Origin: Deinococcus puniceus
GTDB lineage: Bacteria; Deinococcota; Deinococci; Deinococcales; Deinococcaceae
Direction: 5' to 3'
Assembly: GCF_001644565.1 (NCBI RefSeq)
Contig: NZ_CP011387.1
Coordinates: 1,720,501 to 1,784,500, forward strand
DNA length: 64,000 bases
Shown here: piece after piece, positions 22,762 to 31,286 of the stretch
How positions within the stretch are numbered: the stretch's first letter is position 1
How the letters are laid out: each line of letters starts with the position of its first letter
The notes under the pieces: generated by a model
What the model saw: the letters and a program-made list of their open reading frames with translations, nothing else
Told to the model about the DNA's origin: nothing
Databases searched by the model: none
Translations under genes and position numbers: made by a program

Positions 22762-22891
22762 CACGTCCCAACACCAGTACCGCTGTAAAGCTGGAAGCCA
22801 CTCGGCCTATCATTGGGTTGGACAGCCTCGTTCGGCTCGCTCGCTTTATCCACCGCAGCGGAGCTGCGGCTCTTGTAGAGGACGGTCACCT

Positions 22892-23049
22892 ATGCCCGGA
22901 TCGAATCTCCCCCCCCGTCGACCCTCTGGCTGAGCCTTTCTCCAGCACGTCAGCAACGCCTGCTCCAGGTGTTGATTCGGTTGCTGGAACGGCAATTACA
23001 GACCACCACATCGGAAAAGACGCAGGAGCCTCATGACCGCGTCCATTGA
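22892..23049 (+). pseudogene. Short ORF before the recombinase, needs +1 shift at a C8 run
   Basis: A reading frame coding for LWLSLSPARQQRLLQVLIRL and on to TQEPHDRVH runs into the start of the recombinase gene, overlapping it by 17 bp. It looks coding and resembles the small helical proteins often found before such recombinases (memory, not checked). But it has no start codon in frame. The ATG at 22892 is in another frame and reaches a stop after 13 codons. Adding one C to the run of eight C (22909-22916) would join the two. So it is a frameshifted gene, a slippage-controlled gene, or a base-calling error. Confidence 0.5.
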
Positions 23050-25207
23050 AGTGCGACGTCATCACAAGATCGAGGTGAACCACCTCGACCGGCTGGCCAT
23101 CGTTTACGTGCGCCAATCCACGCTGGCCCAACTTCAGCAGCATCAGGAATCGACCCGTCTCCAGTACGCGCTCGTCCATCACGCCGCCACTCTGGGCTGG
23201 GCTCCAGAACGCGTGCTGGTCATCGATGATGACCAGGGAAAATCTGGAACGAGCGCCGCGGGCCGTCCGGGCTTCACCCGCCTGGTGACCGAGGTAAGCC
23301 TCGGTCACGTTGGGTTGATTCTCGGCATTGAGATGAGCCGCCTGGCCCGCTCGAACCGCGACTGGCACCACCTGCTGGAGGTCTGTGCCTTATTCCAAAC
23401 CTTGATTGGAGACACAGACGGGATCTACAATCCGGCCGACTACAACGATCGACTGCTCCTCGGTCTCAAAGGCACGATGAGTGAAGCAGAGCTACATATT
23501 CTCAAGAACCGCATGCATCAGGGCAAACTCAACAAGGCCCGCCGGGGTGCGTTGGGCACACCGACGCCGAGCGGCTATCTCCGGGATGTGTATGGCCAGA
23601 TTCAGCTGGATCCGGATGAGCAAGTACAACAGGTGATCCGGTTGATCTTCCGTAAATTTGAGGAATTGGGCACCCTGCATGCCGTACTCCACTACCTGGT
23701 GGAGGAACGGATTCAGCTGGGCGTCCGCGAGCGGACGCGCGCTGGTGGGGGCCTCTTGACGTGGCGCCGACCCAACCGGATGACCCTGCAGAATCTGCTG
23801 CACAATCCGATGTACGCGGGAGTGTATGCGTACGGCCGACGGCAGGTCGACCCCAAGAAAAAGCTGGCTGGACGAAGCTCGACCGGACGGGTGACACTGC
23901 CGCCGAGCCAGTGGCATGTGTTGCTGAAAGAGCATGTGCCCGCGTACATCAGTTGGGAGCAGTACCAACAGAATGTCGCTCGTATGGCCGCCAACCGTAA
24001 TATCGCATCGTTGTCGGGTGCCCCGAAACGGGGCACTGGGCTCCTCAGTGGTGTGCTGAGGTGCGGACACTGTGGGCACCGGATGGTGGTCTCCTATCAC
24101 ACCGCACTCGGTGGATCAGCATTGCGTTACAACTGCATCCGACAGGTATCGGATTACGCAGGTTCACCCTGTTTCAGCTGTACAGGTGCGGTGGTCGACC
24201 ACTGGGTGACGGCTCAGTTGCTTGAGGCCTTGACGCCGGTCAGTGTGGCCCTCTCCCTCGAAGCACAGGCCGCGCTGAATCGGGATCGTGAAGCTTTGGA
24301 TCAGCACTGGCACGCCCGCTTGGAACGGGCGCACTATGAGGCAGAGCGTGCTGCCCGTCAGTATCGGGGAGTGGAGCCCGAACACCGTCTCGTCGCGCGT
24401 TCCCTGGAACGCGCTTGGGAGCAGGCATTAGAGGCTGAGCGAACCTTGAAAGAGGAGTACGAGCGACACGTTCATCTGCGCCCACGGCAGTTGACCCCAG
24501 CCGAGATCCTTCAGGTACAGACCCTGTCAACGGCCTTGCCCGCACTCTGGTCTGCATCGACCACAACGATGCAGGATCGCAAGGAGGTCCTGCGCCTGGT
24601 CGTCAAACAGATCACGCTCTGGGGCGCAGTCAATGATGAGCGAATGGACGTGCGCATCGAATGGCAGGGGGGAAATGTGACAGGGGGTCAACTGATTCGA
24701 CCCGTCGCCCGGCTCGATCAGGTCAGTACATATGCGGAGCTGTGTGCACGGGTCGAGGCGGGGGTGACACAGGAAAAAACGGCACTGGAGATGGCTGACG
24801 AACTCAATGCAGCCGGGCTGCGTCCACCCAAACGTCGAACCACTTGGAATGCGGCCCAAGTTCGGAGTCTGGCTCAACGTCTGGGCCTTCGGTTTTCAAA
24901 GGGCACAGATGGACGTGCCGTCCCTTCAAGGCGTCCCCCGCGGGCGGGGGACTGGTGGACGCTGGATGGATTGGCACAGAGGCTGAACATGCCGGTCGTA
25001 ACGTTGTACGGCTGGCTGCACCGAGACATCGTGAAGGGAGAACAACTGAAACAAGGGGGAACCTGGCGAATCTGGGCGGATGATGCGGAGGTCAGGCGAC
25101 TCCAAGTCTTGAGAGCTGAACCCATCGGCGCTCGGCAACATCGGCAATGGGTCAGTAAAGCCACTTCAATGCTGGAAGAACCGGAGGTTCGAGATGTATC
25201 ACCGTAA
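23033..25207 (+). CDS. Large serine recombinase
   Basis: 724 residues. The resolvase-type catalytic domain (about 20-175) has the nucleophile Ser29 in YVRQST and EMSRLARSNRDW. The recombinase domain follows (about 190-320). A zinc ribbon has CGHCGH near 345 and CIRQ...CFSC near 370. A coiled coil (about 400-480) is typical of integrases. Residues about 625-700 (WWTLDGLAQRLNMPVVTLYGWLHRD) look like a MerR/excisionase-type helix-turn-helix, an extra domain that may set site choice or direction. GGAG lies 5 nt before the ATG. It should catalyse integration and excision of its own element through a 5'-phosphoserine link. Confidence 0.93.
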   Translation: MTASIEVRRHHKIEVNHLDRLAIVYVRQSTLAQLQQHQESTRLQYALVHHAATLGWAPERVLVIDDDQGKSGTSAAGRPGFTRLVTEVSLGHVGLILGIEMSRLARSNRDWHHLLEVCALFQTLIGDTDGIYNPADYNDRLLLGLKGTMSEAELHILKNRMHQGKLNKARRGALGTPTPSGYLRDVYGQIQLDPDEQVQQVIRLIFRKFEELGTLHAVLHYLVEERIQLGVRERTRAGGGLLTWRRPNRMTLQNLLHNPMYAGVYAYGRRQVDPKKKLAGRSSTGRVTLPPSQWHVLLKEHVPAYISWEQYQQNVARMAANRNIASLSGAPKRGTGLLSGVLRCGHCGHRMVVSYHTALGGSALRYNCIRQVSDYAGSPCFSCTGAVVDHWVTAQLLEALTPVSVALSLEAQAALNRDREALDQHWHARLERAHYEAERAARQYRGVEPEHRLVARSLERAWEQALEAERTLKEEYERHVHLRPRQLTPAEILQVQTLSTALPALWSASTTTMQDRKEVLRLVVKQITLWGAVNDERMDVRIEWQGGNVTGGQLIRPVARLDQVSTYAELCARVEAGVTQEKTALEMADELNAAGLRPPKRRTTWNAAQVRSLAQRLGLRFSKGTDGRAVPSRRPPRAGDWWTLDGLAQRLNMPVVTLYGWLHRDIVKGEQLKQGGTWRIWADDAEVRRLQVLRAEPIGARQHRQWVSKATSMLEEPEVRDVSP

Positions 25208-25221
25208 TCGAGTTGGCCCAT

Positions 25222-26031
25222 CTCGATGCCCCAGCGGGCCTTCCAGGCCCGCAGCAGCGCCCGGACGGTGAAGGCAGCATCAAACGTGCTGAACAGAAAA
25301 AAGCAGCTCCATTGGCCGTGAACCTTGCGCCAAATGATGAGCACATCGAAGGCCCCGACGTCACGCGACACGGAGAGCCGACGGACACGCCAAGCGAACT
25401 CGGCATAGAGATGGCACCGTTCGGGCGGAAAGCGCTGTGCTAGAGCGTTGAGGGTGAGAGACTCACCCTCAACTTCAACACTCATATTCCGCTTGGCTCG
25501 CACCAGCACGGGGATCTGCGTGTCGTGACTGAAGGTCACGACCTCATTTCGTCCGAACTCTCCATCCAGCAGCAGCCCAGCGATGGACACCCCGGCCTCC
25601 CGGCACTGCGTGACGGTGTGAATCATCTCTTGGGTCGCGGTGCGGTACGGATACGCAGCGGTCTCCAACAGGCGAGAGACTGTGAACCGCTCCAACAGTG
25701 GCGTCGGATCGGTCCCGAACTTCACCAAGGCCGCTGAGGTGAACTGGTGCCCCAATTGAGTCCGCGCCTGACCGCTGTAGTGAAAGTTCAGACCCTCCAT
25801 CTCCAGCCCCGCGTGCGGCACCATCACAAAGTCAATAGCCAAGAGCGCGCCACACGGCGCGCTCTTGGCTCGACGCTGGAGATCTTGGGTCGTCGTGAAC
25901 GATTGCTGTGCCAGGGACTGGCACAGCGTGCTTTTCCGGACGGTGCTGTAGGGGGCGATACCACTCACACTGGTGGCACGATTCAACAACGCGGTGACGA
26001 TGCTGAGCGGTAGGCTGGAGGAGCGAGGCAT
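25222..26031 (-). pseudogene. IS4-like transposase, N-terminal fragment
   Basis: 270 codons from the likely start MPRSSSLPLS to the catalytic Glu in RWGIE. It holds the first two DDE acids, in LLAIDFVMVP and LLLDGEFGRNE, and the conserved Leu/Arg-rich beta insertion. After 25222 the frame runs on into inserted sequence (MGQLDYGDTS) and is meaningless. An upstream ATG at 26106 would add 25 residues, but the later start fits related transposases. With the C-terminal piece absent the product lacks the third catalytic residue's context and is presumably inactive. Confidence 0.88.
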
Positions 26032-26116
26032 AGACACTTCGCATGAAGGCCCACGAGACCGGGGAATTTCAATCCCCTCCTCAAGGGCCTTCGTTGCTGT
26101 CGCCATAAATCCCTGC

Positions 26117-26135
26117 GTGGAAACTCTTGTTTAAA
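26117..26135 (-). repeat. Right terminal inverted repeat of the IS
   Basis: GTGGAAACTCTTGTTTAAA; its outermost bases contain the purU stop codon (TAA at 26133-26131). Confidence 0.9.
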
Positions 26136-27066
26136 ACACCACCGTCTTATTGCCGTAGACCAATACCCGGTCTTCCACATGGGCTTTGACGGCGCGGGCC
26201 AGCACTTGGCGTTCTACGTCGCGGCCCATCCGCATCAAGGAATCGGGCGTTTCGCGGTGCGTGACCGGAATCACGTCTTGGGCGATAATCGGCCCGGCGT
26301 CCAGTTCCTCGGTGACGTAATGGCTGGTAGCGCCGATGAGTTTCACGCCCCGGTTGAAGGCCGCCCGGTAGGGGTTCGCGCCAATAAACGCGGGCAGGAA
26401 CGAATGGTGGATGTTGATGACCGGGCGGCCAAAGCTCCGCAAAAAATCGCCGCTCAGAATCTGCATATAGCGCGCCAGCACAGCGAAATCGGCCCCGGCC
26501 TCGTGCATCAGGCGCACCTGCTCGGCTTCGGCCTCGGCTTTGTTCGCTTTGGTGACAGGCACCACGTGAAAAGGAATGCCGAACATGTCGGCGTCGCGGC
26601 GCAGGTCTTCATGGTTGGAAATAATCAGCGGAATCTCTATGTGCAGTTCGCCCCGGCGTTTGCGCCACAGCAGGTCTAGAAAGCAGTGATCGTAGCGGCT
26701 GACCAGAATCGCCATACGCTTGGGCTGGGCCGTGTAATTCACGCGCCACTGCATTTCGAAGGGTTGGGCGATGACGCTCTCGAAGGCCCGCTCGAATGCG
26801 CCGCGTGCCAAGTCGAGGCCGTCCAAATGAAATTCCATTCGCATAAAAAACTGGCCGCCGCTGGGGTCGGTGGTGTGCTGATCGGAGTGCAGGATATTCG
26901 CGCCGTGATTGAGCAAAAATTGCGACACGGCGGCCACGATGCCCTTGCGGTCTGGGCAGGCGATGGTCAGGGTGGCCGTATTGTTGGGGTCGAGGCGGGC
27001 GGGTTCGGATGCACCCGGAGCGGATTTGACAGAGTTGGAGGGGGTTGGGTCAAGCGGGGCCGTCAT
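26131..27066 (-). CDS. purU: Formyltetrahydrofolate deformylase PurU
   Basis: 311 residues. A Ser/Pro-rich tail of about 25 residues precedes an ACT domain ([21 protein letters not shown]). The formyl-transferase-like domain has [10 protein letters not shown] and the Asp in [11 protein letters not shown], the Asn-His-Asp catalytic set. It hydrolyses 10-formyl-THF to formate and THF, balancing one-carbon pools. It ends VYGNKTVVF, which matches the natural family C-terminus, and its stop codon lies in the first bases of the IS, so the insertion did not truncate it. ATG 27066 is chosen, with TATCCT 8 nt upstream. Confidence 0.93.
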   Translation of the reverse strand: MTAPLDPTPSNSVKSAPGASEPARLDPNNTATLTIACPDRKGIVAAVSQFLLNHGANILHSDQHTTDPSGGQFFMRMEFHLDGLDLARGAFERAFESVIAQPFEMQWRVNYTAQPKRMAILVSRYDHCFLDLLWRKRRGELHIEIPLIISNHEDLRRDADMFGIPFHVVPVTKANKAEAEAEQVRLMHEAGADFAVLARYMQILSGDFLRSFGRPVINIHHSFLPAFIGANPYRAAFNRGVKLIGATSHYVTEELDAGPIIAQDVIPVTHRETPDSLMRMGRDVERQVLARAVKAHVEDRVLVYGNKTVVF

Positions 27067-27157
27067 AGCCGAGCAGGATAGCACCGGGCCAGATGGTCAG
27101 CAGCGGGGCGAGCAGGCTGGGGGCTGGAGTTGAGGGGCGAGGACGCCCAAGTTGGAA

Positions 27158-27295
27158 GGTGAACCCCCCGTTGCTCCGCAACGCCCCCCCTTGGAGGGGA
27201 GGACTAAAAGCTGTTGCGCTCCCCTTAAGGGGGGCTGGCTGCGAACTGGCACAGCCCCGCAGGAGAGCAGACTGGGGGGTTTACCCGGAACCGTC
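27158..27295 (+). repeat. Dispersed hairpin repeat, copy A
   Basis: About 138 bp. It starts GGTGAACCCCCC and ends GGGGGGTTTACCC (imperfect terminal inverted repeats), with inner hairpins GTTGC/GCAAC and CCCCTTAAGGGG. It has about 20 extra bases relative to copies B and C. It lies between purU and the M29 peptidase gene; that 297-bp gap holds nothing else except the peptidase -10. Confidence 0.9.
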
Positions 27296-27363
27296 AACGC
27301 TGCATATCTACCACACAACATTTCCGGCCCGCTGCTTTGGCCCAATGCGGTAGGCTGGCCCGC

Positions 27364-28491
27364 GTGCAGAACAACTCAGAAGCAACCTCAGCAGCGGCCC
27401 CACATGCAACCCTCTTGGCCTACGATCCGCGCCCACATGCCGAATTGCTGGTGGCCTACTGCCTGAATGTGCAGCCGAGCGAACGCATTCTGATTGCGGG
27501 CGGCATGGCGGGTCTGCCCCTCGTGCGCGAAGTGGCCCGCGCCGTGTTGAAGGTAGGCGGGCGGCCCGCGGTGCGGCTGGAGTATCCGGGTCAAGACGAC
27601 GACGTGGCCGCACTGGCGGCTGACGGCGTGCTGGACGTACTTCACCCCGCAGAGTTGGCCGATATGGAAGGCATGGACGGCACCTTACGAATCCTGACGC
27701 CGGGGGCGGGCCAAGTGGACGCCGTAGATGCCAGCCGACGCGCCCGCCTGACCGCTGCCCGCTCCGCTTTGGCCGCCACCCGCGCCCGCAAAAAATGGAG
27801 CCTGACCCTGTATCCCACCGCGCACGCCGCCGCCCAAGCAGGCATGACCGAAGCCGATTTTGGCGCGTTCGTGATGCGGGCTATGTTCCTTGACCGCCCT
27901 GATCCGGTGGCCGCGTGGGGCGAGGTGCGCGAGCTGCAGGCCCGTCTGATAGACCGCCTGAGCCGCGCCGACACGGTAAGAATCGAGGCCCCCGGCACAG
28001 ACCTGACCCTGCGCGTGGGCGGGCGAACCTGGGCCAACAGCGACGGCAAACGCAACATGCCCAGCGGCGAAGTGTTTACCGGGCCGCTGGAAGACAGCGC
28101 CAACGGGTTTATTACTTTTGACGTGCCCGCCGAATACGGGGGCGTGATGGTGCGCGGCGCACGGCTGGAATTTCGGGAAGGTGTGGTGGTGGATGCCCGC
28201 GCCGACGAGGGCGAAAGCACCCTGCTGGCCGCCCTGAACACCGATCCCGGCGCACGGCAGCTGGGCGAACTGGGCATCGGCTCCAATAGCGGCATCCAGA
28301 CGCCCACAGGCAACATTCTGTTCGACGAAAAAATTGGCGGCACGGTGCATCTGGCGCTGGGCCGCTCCTATCCGGAAACGGGCGGCGTGAATGCCAGCGC
28401 GATTCACTGGGATTTGATCACGGACTTACGGCGAGGCGGGCGGATTCTGTTGGACGGCGAGGTATGGCAGGAAAACGGGCGATTCTTGTAA
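27364..28491 (+). CDS. M29-family aminopeptidase
   Basis: 375 residues of the thermophilic-type metalloaminopeptidase family (AmpS/AmpT). Features are the N-terminal [13 protein letters not shown], the middle [31 protein letters not shown] and the metal-site region near the C-terminus ([11 protein letters not shown] and [10 protein letters not shown], where His and Asp bind metal). It removes N-terminal residues from peptides in the cytoplasm. GTG 27364 is the start because TAGGCT (27351-27356) ends 7 nt upstream. A long hairpin lies downstream, between it and convergent prfC. Confidence 0.9.
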   Translation: MQNNSEATSAAAPHATLLAYDPRPHAELLVAYCLNVQPSERILIAGGMAGLPLVREVARAVLKVGGRPAVRLEYPGQDDDVAALAADGVLDVLHPAELADMEGMDGTLRILTPGAGQVDAVDASRRARLTAARSALAATRARKKWSLTLYPTAHAAAQAGMTEADFGAFVMRAMFLDRPDPVAAWGEVRELQARLIDRLSRADTVRIEAPGTDLTLRVGGRTWANSDGKRNMPSGEVFTGPLEDSANGFITFDVPAEYGGVMVRGARLEFREGVVVDARADEGESTLLAALNTDPGARQLGELGIGSNSGIQTPTGNILFDEKIGGTVHLALGRSYPETGGVNASAIHWDLITDLRRGGRILLDGEVWQENGRFL

Positions 28492-28502
28492 AGAGCAAAA
28501 GC

Positions 28503-28540
28503 GTCCGGCCTGAATCCAATGCGTAGGATTCAGGCCGGAC
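28503..28540 (-). terminator. Terminator of prfC
   Basis: Perfect 15-bp stem: GTCCGGCCTGAATCC and its complement around an 8-nt loop. On the - strand it is followed by GCTTTTGC; on the + strand there is no T-run at once, so it mainly serves prfC. Confidence 0.8.
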
Positions 28541-28564
28541 GACTTAGAGAATTGGCTTTTTCCC

Positions 28565-30256
28565 TTATACCCGCGTCAAGTCTTTGGGCAGCGGCAAGAA
28601 CTCAATTTCGGGATGCTGCTCTTGCGTATAGCTCAAGTCGTATTTAGAGCGGAACAGCATCACGGGGCGGCCCTGATCGTCTTCGACGTGGCGGGCAAAA
28701 CGGGCCACGGAATTGGCGTCTCCGGCCAACCAGCGCACCAACTGATAAGACGTGACGTTCATTTCCACGTCCACGCCGTATTCTTCCAGCAAGCGGGCCT
28801 GAAAGACCTCGAATTGCAGCGGCCCCACTGCGCCCAAATACGGATCGCGTGCGCCGTCGGTGGGATAGAACACCTGCACCACGCCCTCTTCAGCAAGTTG
28901 CTGGAGTCCCTTCATAAAGGCCTTGCGCTTGCCTACATCGCGCAGACCGATGGTGGCGAAAGTTTCGGGCGTAAAACGCGGGAAGCTGGGCAGCACGACT
29001 TTGCCGTTCACGCTGATCACGTCGCCAATCTGGAACACGCCGGGGTTGACCAAGCCCACGATGTCGCCGGGGTAAGCGTCCTCCACCTTTTCGCGGTCTT
29101 GGGCAAACAGCGTATGCGCCTGCGAGAGCCTCAGCTTGCGCCCTGTGCGGGTGTGGGTCACGTCCATGCCGCGCTCGAAATGCCCGCTCATGACGCGCAT
29201 AAAGGCGGTGCGGTCACGGTGCTGCTTGCTCATGTTGGCCTGCAACTTGAAGATGAATCCGGCAAACGGCGCTTCCGGCTCGCGCTCGCCCAGATTGGTT
29301 TCGGTGGGGCCGGGGGGCGGCGCGAGTTCCACGAAGTTGCTGAGAAAATGTTCGATGCCGAAATTATTCATGGCACTGCCGAAAAAGACGGGAGTGAGTT
29401 CGCCGCTCAGGAACTCGGCGGCGTCAAATTCGGGCAGCGCGGCGGTGATGAGTTCTACATCGTGGCGCAGTTTGGCAGCCAAATCCGCACCTACCAACCC
29501 CACCAATTTAGGATCGTCCAGCCCCGCCGTCTGCATAGGCGCACGTTGCTTGCCGCCCGCCGTGCGCTCGAAGGCCAGCACTTGCTTGGTTTGCAAGTCG
29601 TACACGCCCTTAAAGTCGGGGCCGTCGCCAATCGGCCACGTCAGCGGCACCACCGTGATTTTCAAAATGTTCTCGATCTGCTCCAAGAGTTCAAAGGGGT
29701 CTTGGGCGGGGCGATCCATCTTGTTCACAAAGGTCAGGATGGGAATGCCCCGGTTGCGGCACACCGCGAACAGCTTTTCGGTCTGCGTCTGCACCCCACG
29801 CGCCGCGTCCAGCACCATCAGGGCACTGTCGGCGGCGGTCAGGGTGCGGTAGGTGTCCTCGCTGAAATCTTGGTGTCCGGGCGTATCCAGCAGGTTGATG
29901 TGGCGGCCCGAAAACTCGAAGGTCAGTGCAGAACTCGAAATAGAAATGCCGCGCTGCTGCTCAATGCTCATCCAGTCGGACTTGGTGTGGGAGCGGCCTT
30001 CCTTGGCAGTCACGCTGCCTGCTTCCAGAATTGCGCCTCCGTACAACAACAGTTTTTCGGTAATGGTGGTTTTGCCCGCATCGGGATGAGAAATGATGGC
30101 AAAAGTGCGGCGGCGGGCAATCTCGGTGGTGAGGTTCTTGTCGGCCAACGCTGCGGCTTTTTCGGTGGCGGTGGGTTCGACAATCGTTTCTAAGACGGCT
30201 GGGTCTGGTGCGGTGGCCCCGTCCTGCACGTCGGGCTGGGTGGGAAGACTGGTCAT
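28565..30256 (-). CDS. prfC: Peptide chain release factor 3
   Basis: 563 residues. The GTPase domain shows [12 protein letters not shown] (P-loop), [10 protein letters not shown] (switch I), DTPGHQDF (G3) and NKMDRP (G4). Domains II and III follow ([21 protein letters not shown]). RF3 removes RF1/RF2 from the ribosome after peptide release. The usual length is about 530; here an acidic N-terminal tail of about 45 residues is added. AGGAG lies 6 nt before the ATG. The gene has a long leader of about 250 nt with a structured element. The stop is followed by a strong terminator. Confidence 0.95.
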   Translation of the reverse strand: MTSLPTQPDVQDGATAPDPAVLETIVEPTATEKAAALADKNLTTEIARRRTFAIISHPDAGKTTITEKLLLYGGAILEAGSVTAKEGRSHTKSDWMSIEQQRGISISSSALTFEFSGRHINLLDTPGHQDFSEDTYRTLTAADSALMVLDAARGVQTQTEKLFAVCRNRGIPILTFVNKMDRPAQDPFELLEQIENILKITVVPLTWPIGDGPDFKGVYDLQTKQVLAFERTAGGKQRAPMQTAGLDDPKLVGLVGADLAAKLRHDVELITAALPEFDAAEFLSGELTPVFFGSAMNNFGIEHFLSNFVELAPPPGPTETNLGEREPEAPFAGFIFKLQANMSKQHRDRTAFMRVMSGHFERGMDVTHTRTGRKLRLSQAHTLFAQDREKVEDAYPGDIVGLVNPGVFQIGDVISVNGKVVLPSFPRFTPETFATIGLRDVGKRKAFMKGLQQLAEEGVVQVFYPTDGARDPYLGAVGPLQFEVFQARLLEEYGVDVEMNVTSYQLVRWLAGDANSVARFARHVEDDQGRPVMLFRSKYDLSYTQEQHPEIEFLPLPKDLTRV

Positions 30257-30356
30257 AGGAACTCCTGCGGGCCTGATCGGTGCGGCCCGGATGATGAACT
30301 GTTGCTGGTTCTTGGGTTCTTGAGGCTGGGTGATCGCGCCTTCAACTCACGCTCGA

Positions 30357-30422
30357 GACAGTGCCGCTCACGTTGCGAGCCTCCGCAAAAGCGGGGAGGG
30401 TCTCCATTCCCGCTGCACTGTC
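30357..30422 (-). other. Branched RNA fold in the prfC leader
   Basis: GACAGTGC and GCACTGTC (8 bp) close a 66-nt unit. Inside, on the - strand, CCGC-TTTT-GCGG with flanking CCT/AGG, and GCTCGC-AAC-GTGAGC, form two arms; AGCGGG/CCCGCT is an alternative pairing. It sits about 100 nt before the prfC start. The gap 30257-30519 holds no gene. On the + strand the unit is followed by TGTTTTT, so a terminator of some unseen plus transcript is the other reading. Confidence 0.5.
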
Positions 30423-30508
30423 TGTTTTTCGCCTCTCGCTTCGTTCGGCTCATCCAGAGATGAACAGCGAGGTCACTAGGTTGGCGTTAGGCGGCGCGTC
30501 ATGCGCTC

Positions 30509-30514
30509 AGTATA
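30509..30514 (-). promoter_or_regulatory. Candidate -10 of prfC
   Basis: TATACT on the - strand, upstream of the structured leader. No convincing -35 was found at 17 nt. Confidence 0.35.
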
Positions 30515-30519
30515 CCGCG

Positions 30520-30966
30520 TCAGGCTTCCGCGTCGGCGGGATCAATGCCGCACCACAGCATCAGGGTGACGCGGAGTCCCGCCACATCCAGCAAATTCAT
30601 AGCTGCCAGAATCGCCGCCGTCACCTTCTCGCGGTCAGATGGGTCAGGATAAAACCCATTCGCTTCCAAGACGTTGAGCATGACCTGAAGGGCGGTGCGC
30701 TTGTTGCCGTCACTGAAGCCGTGATCGTGGGCTAAGGTGTAGCCAATCGCCGCCAATTTGGTGAAAAACGTGGGGTAGGCATCTTCGCCACCCAAAGAAG
30801 TGACGGGCTTGCTGACCGCACTTTCGATCACGCCGATATGGGCCACACCCGGACGGCCTTCCGACACTTCCAACACGTCGTCATGGAGTTCGAGGACGTA
30901 TTTTTTGGTGGGGTAATCTATCCCTCGCTACCGGTAAAAGTAGGTGTTGGACAGTGGGCCAGCCAT
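30520..30966 (-). pseudogene. Doc-type (Fic fold) toxin with an in-frame TAG
   Basis: The Fic motif HGFSDGNKRT is intact, near the middle, preceded by the usual GGEDAYPTFFTKLAAIGYTLAHD. Doc enzymes phosphorylate EF-Tu and stop translation. The natural start would be the ATG at 30966, three bases after the antitoxin stop, and the frame reads through IDYPTKKYVLELHDDVLEV, the family N-terminus. However, codon 13 is TAG (30930-30928). The next usable start is GTG 30876, which would lose the first helix (LHDD...). So the toxin is probably disabled or poorly made; a sequencing error cannot be excluded. Confidence 0.75.
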
Positions 30967-30969
30967 CCC

Positions 30970-31134
30970 CTACAACTTGGCGAGCGTCTGCAACACGCGG
31001 GCATTGCGCCTGACACTCTCTTTCATCTCGGCGCGGATCTCTGCTTCCGTGCGGGGCGGTTTAGATTCCCGCTTCACCTCTTGGGCACGCACGTAGTCTT
31101 GAGCTTGATCTTGTGAATTGTTGTTGACAGTCAT
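30970..31134 (-). CDS. Small antitoxin of the Doc pair
   Basis: 54 residues, too short for most gene callers. It begins MTVNNNSQDQAQDYVRAQEV and continues with a charged helix (PRTEAEIRAEMKESVRRNAR). GGGGAAAAG lies right before the ATG. Position (first gene, three bases before the toxin ATG), size and charged disordered tail fit an antitoxin. It does not look like Phd; the DNA-binding fold is not clear from sequence. Because antitoxins usually repress their own promoter, a palindrome upstream is expected, but I saw no convincing one at 31135-31200. Confidence 0.65.
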   Translation of the reverse strand: MTVNNNSQDQAQDYVRAQEVKRESKPPRTEAEIRAEMKESVRRNARVLQTLAKL

Positions 31135-31286
31135 CTTTTCCCCTCCCCCGCCGGACGGCGCTGTCCCCTACTATGCCACAGCCTGCGCCCCGGTTTTCTG
31201 ACCACCTACACACTCTTCAGGGTCAATTCATTCAGGCCCATTCTTTCGGATGACGCGCTTAAATGAGAAGCGTGTTAGCGTAGCTC

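Larger units (their letters stand above)
22761..25223 (+). mobile_element. Large-serine-recombinase element inserted in the transposase gene
   Basis: About 2.46 kb placed exactly between the two halves of the IS transposase. The shared dinucleotide GA (minus strand) of the Glu codon occurs at both edges (22761-22760 and 25224-25223), as expected for a serine-integrase crossover. It carries only two genes: a short ORF and the 724-residue recombinase. There are no inverted repeats or target duplication, which also fits integrase chemistry. It behaves as a minimal self-moving unit. Confidence 0.8.
22485..26135 (-). mobile_element. IS4-like insertion sequence, interrupted by a recombinase element
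   Basis: The ends are perfect 19-bp inverted repeats (22485-22503 and 26117-26135). The inner 13 bp are CAAGAGTTTCCAC; the outer TTTAAA is self-palindromic, so it may be part of the ends or a 6-bp target duplication. Without the 2.46-kb insert the element is about 1.19 kb, with one DDE transposase gene on the - strand. It lies between a LON-domain gene and purU, and its right end includes the purU stop codon. The transposase is split, so the element should not move by itself now. Confidence 0.88.

Noticed and set aside
22443..23036. 197-residue + strand frame at the left IS end
   Set aside because: Runs across the terminator, IS end, transposase fragment and recombinase-element edge, so it cannot be an ancestral gene; the sensible frames there are described separately.
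28613..30193. 526-residue + strand frame opposite prfC
   Set aside because: Antisense of a conserved GTPase gene; composition typical of shadow frames.
30357..30422. Reading the prfC leader fold as a plus-strand terminator
   Set aside because: It is followed by TGTTTTT on the + strand, but no plus-strand gene ends nearby; prfC leader fits better. Not fully excluded.
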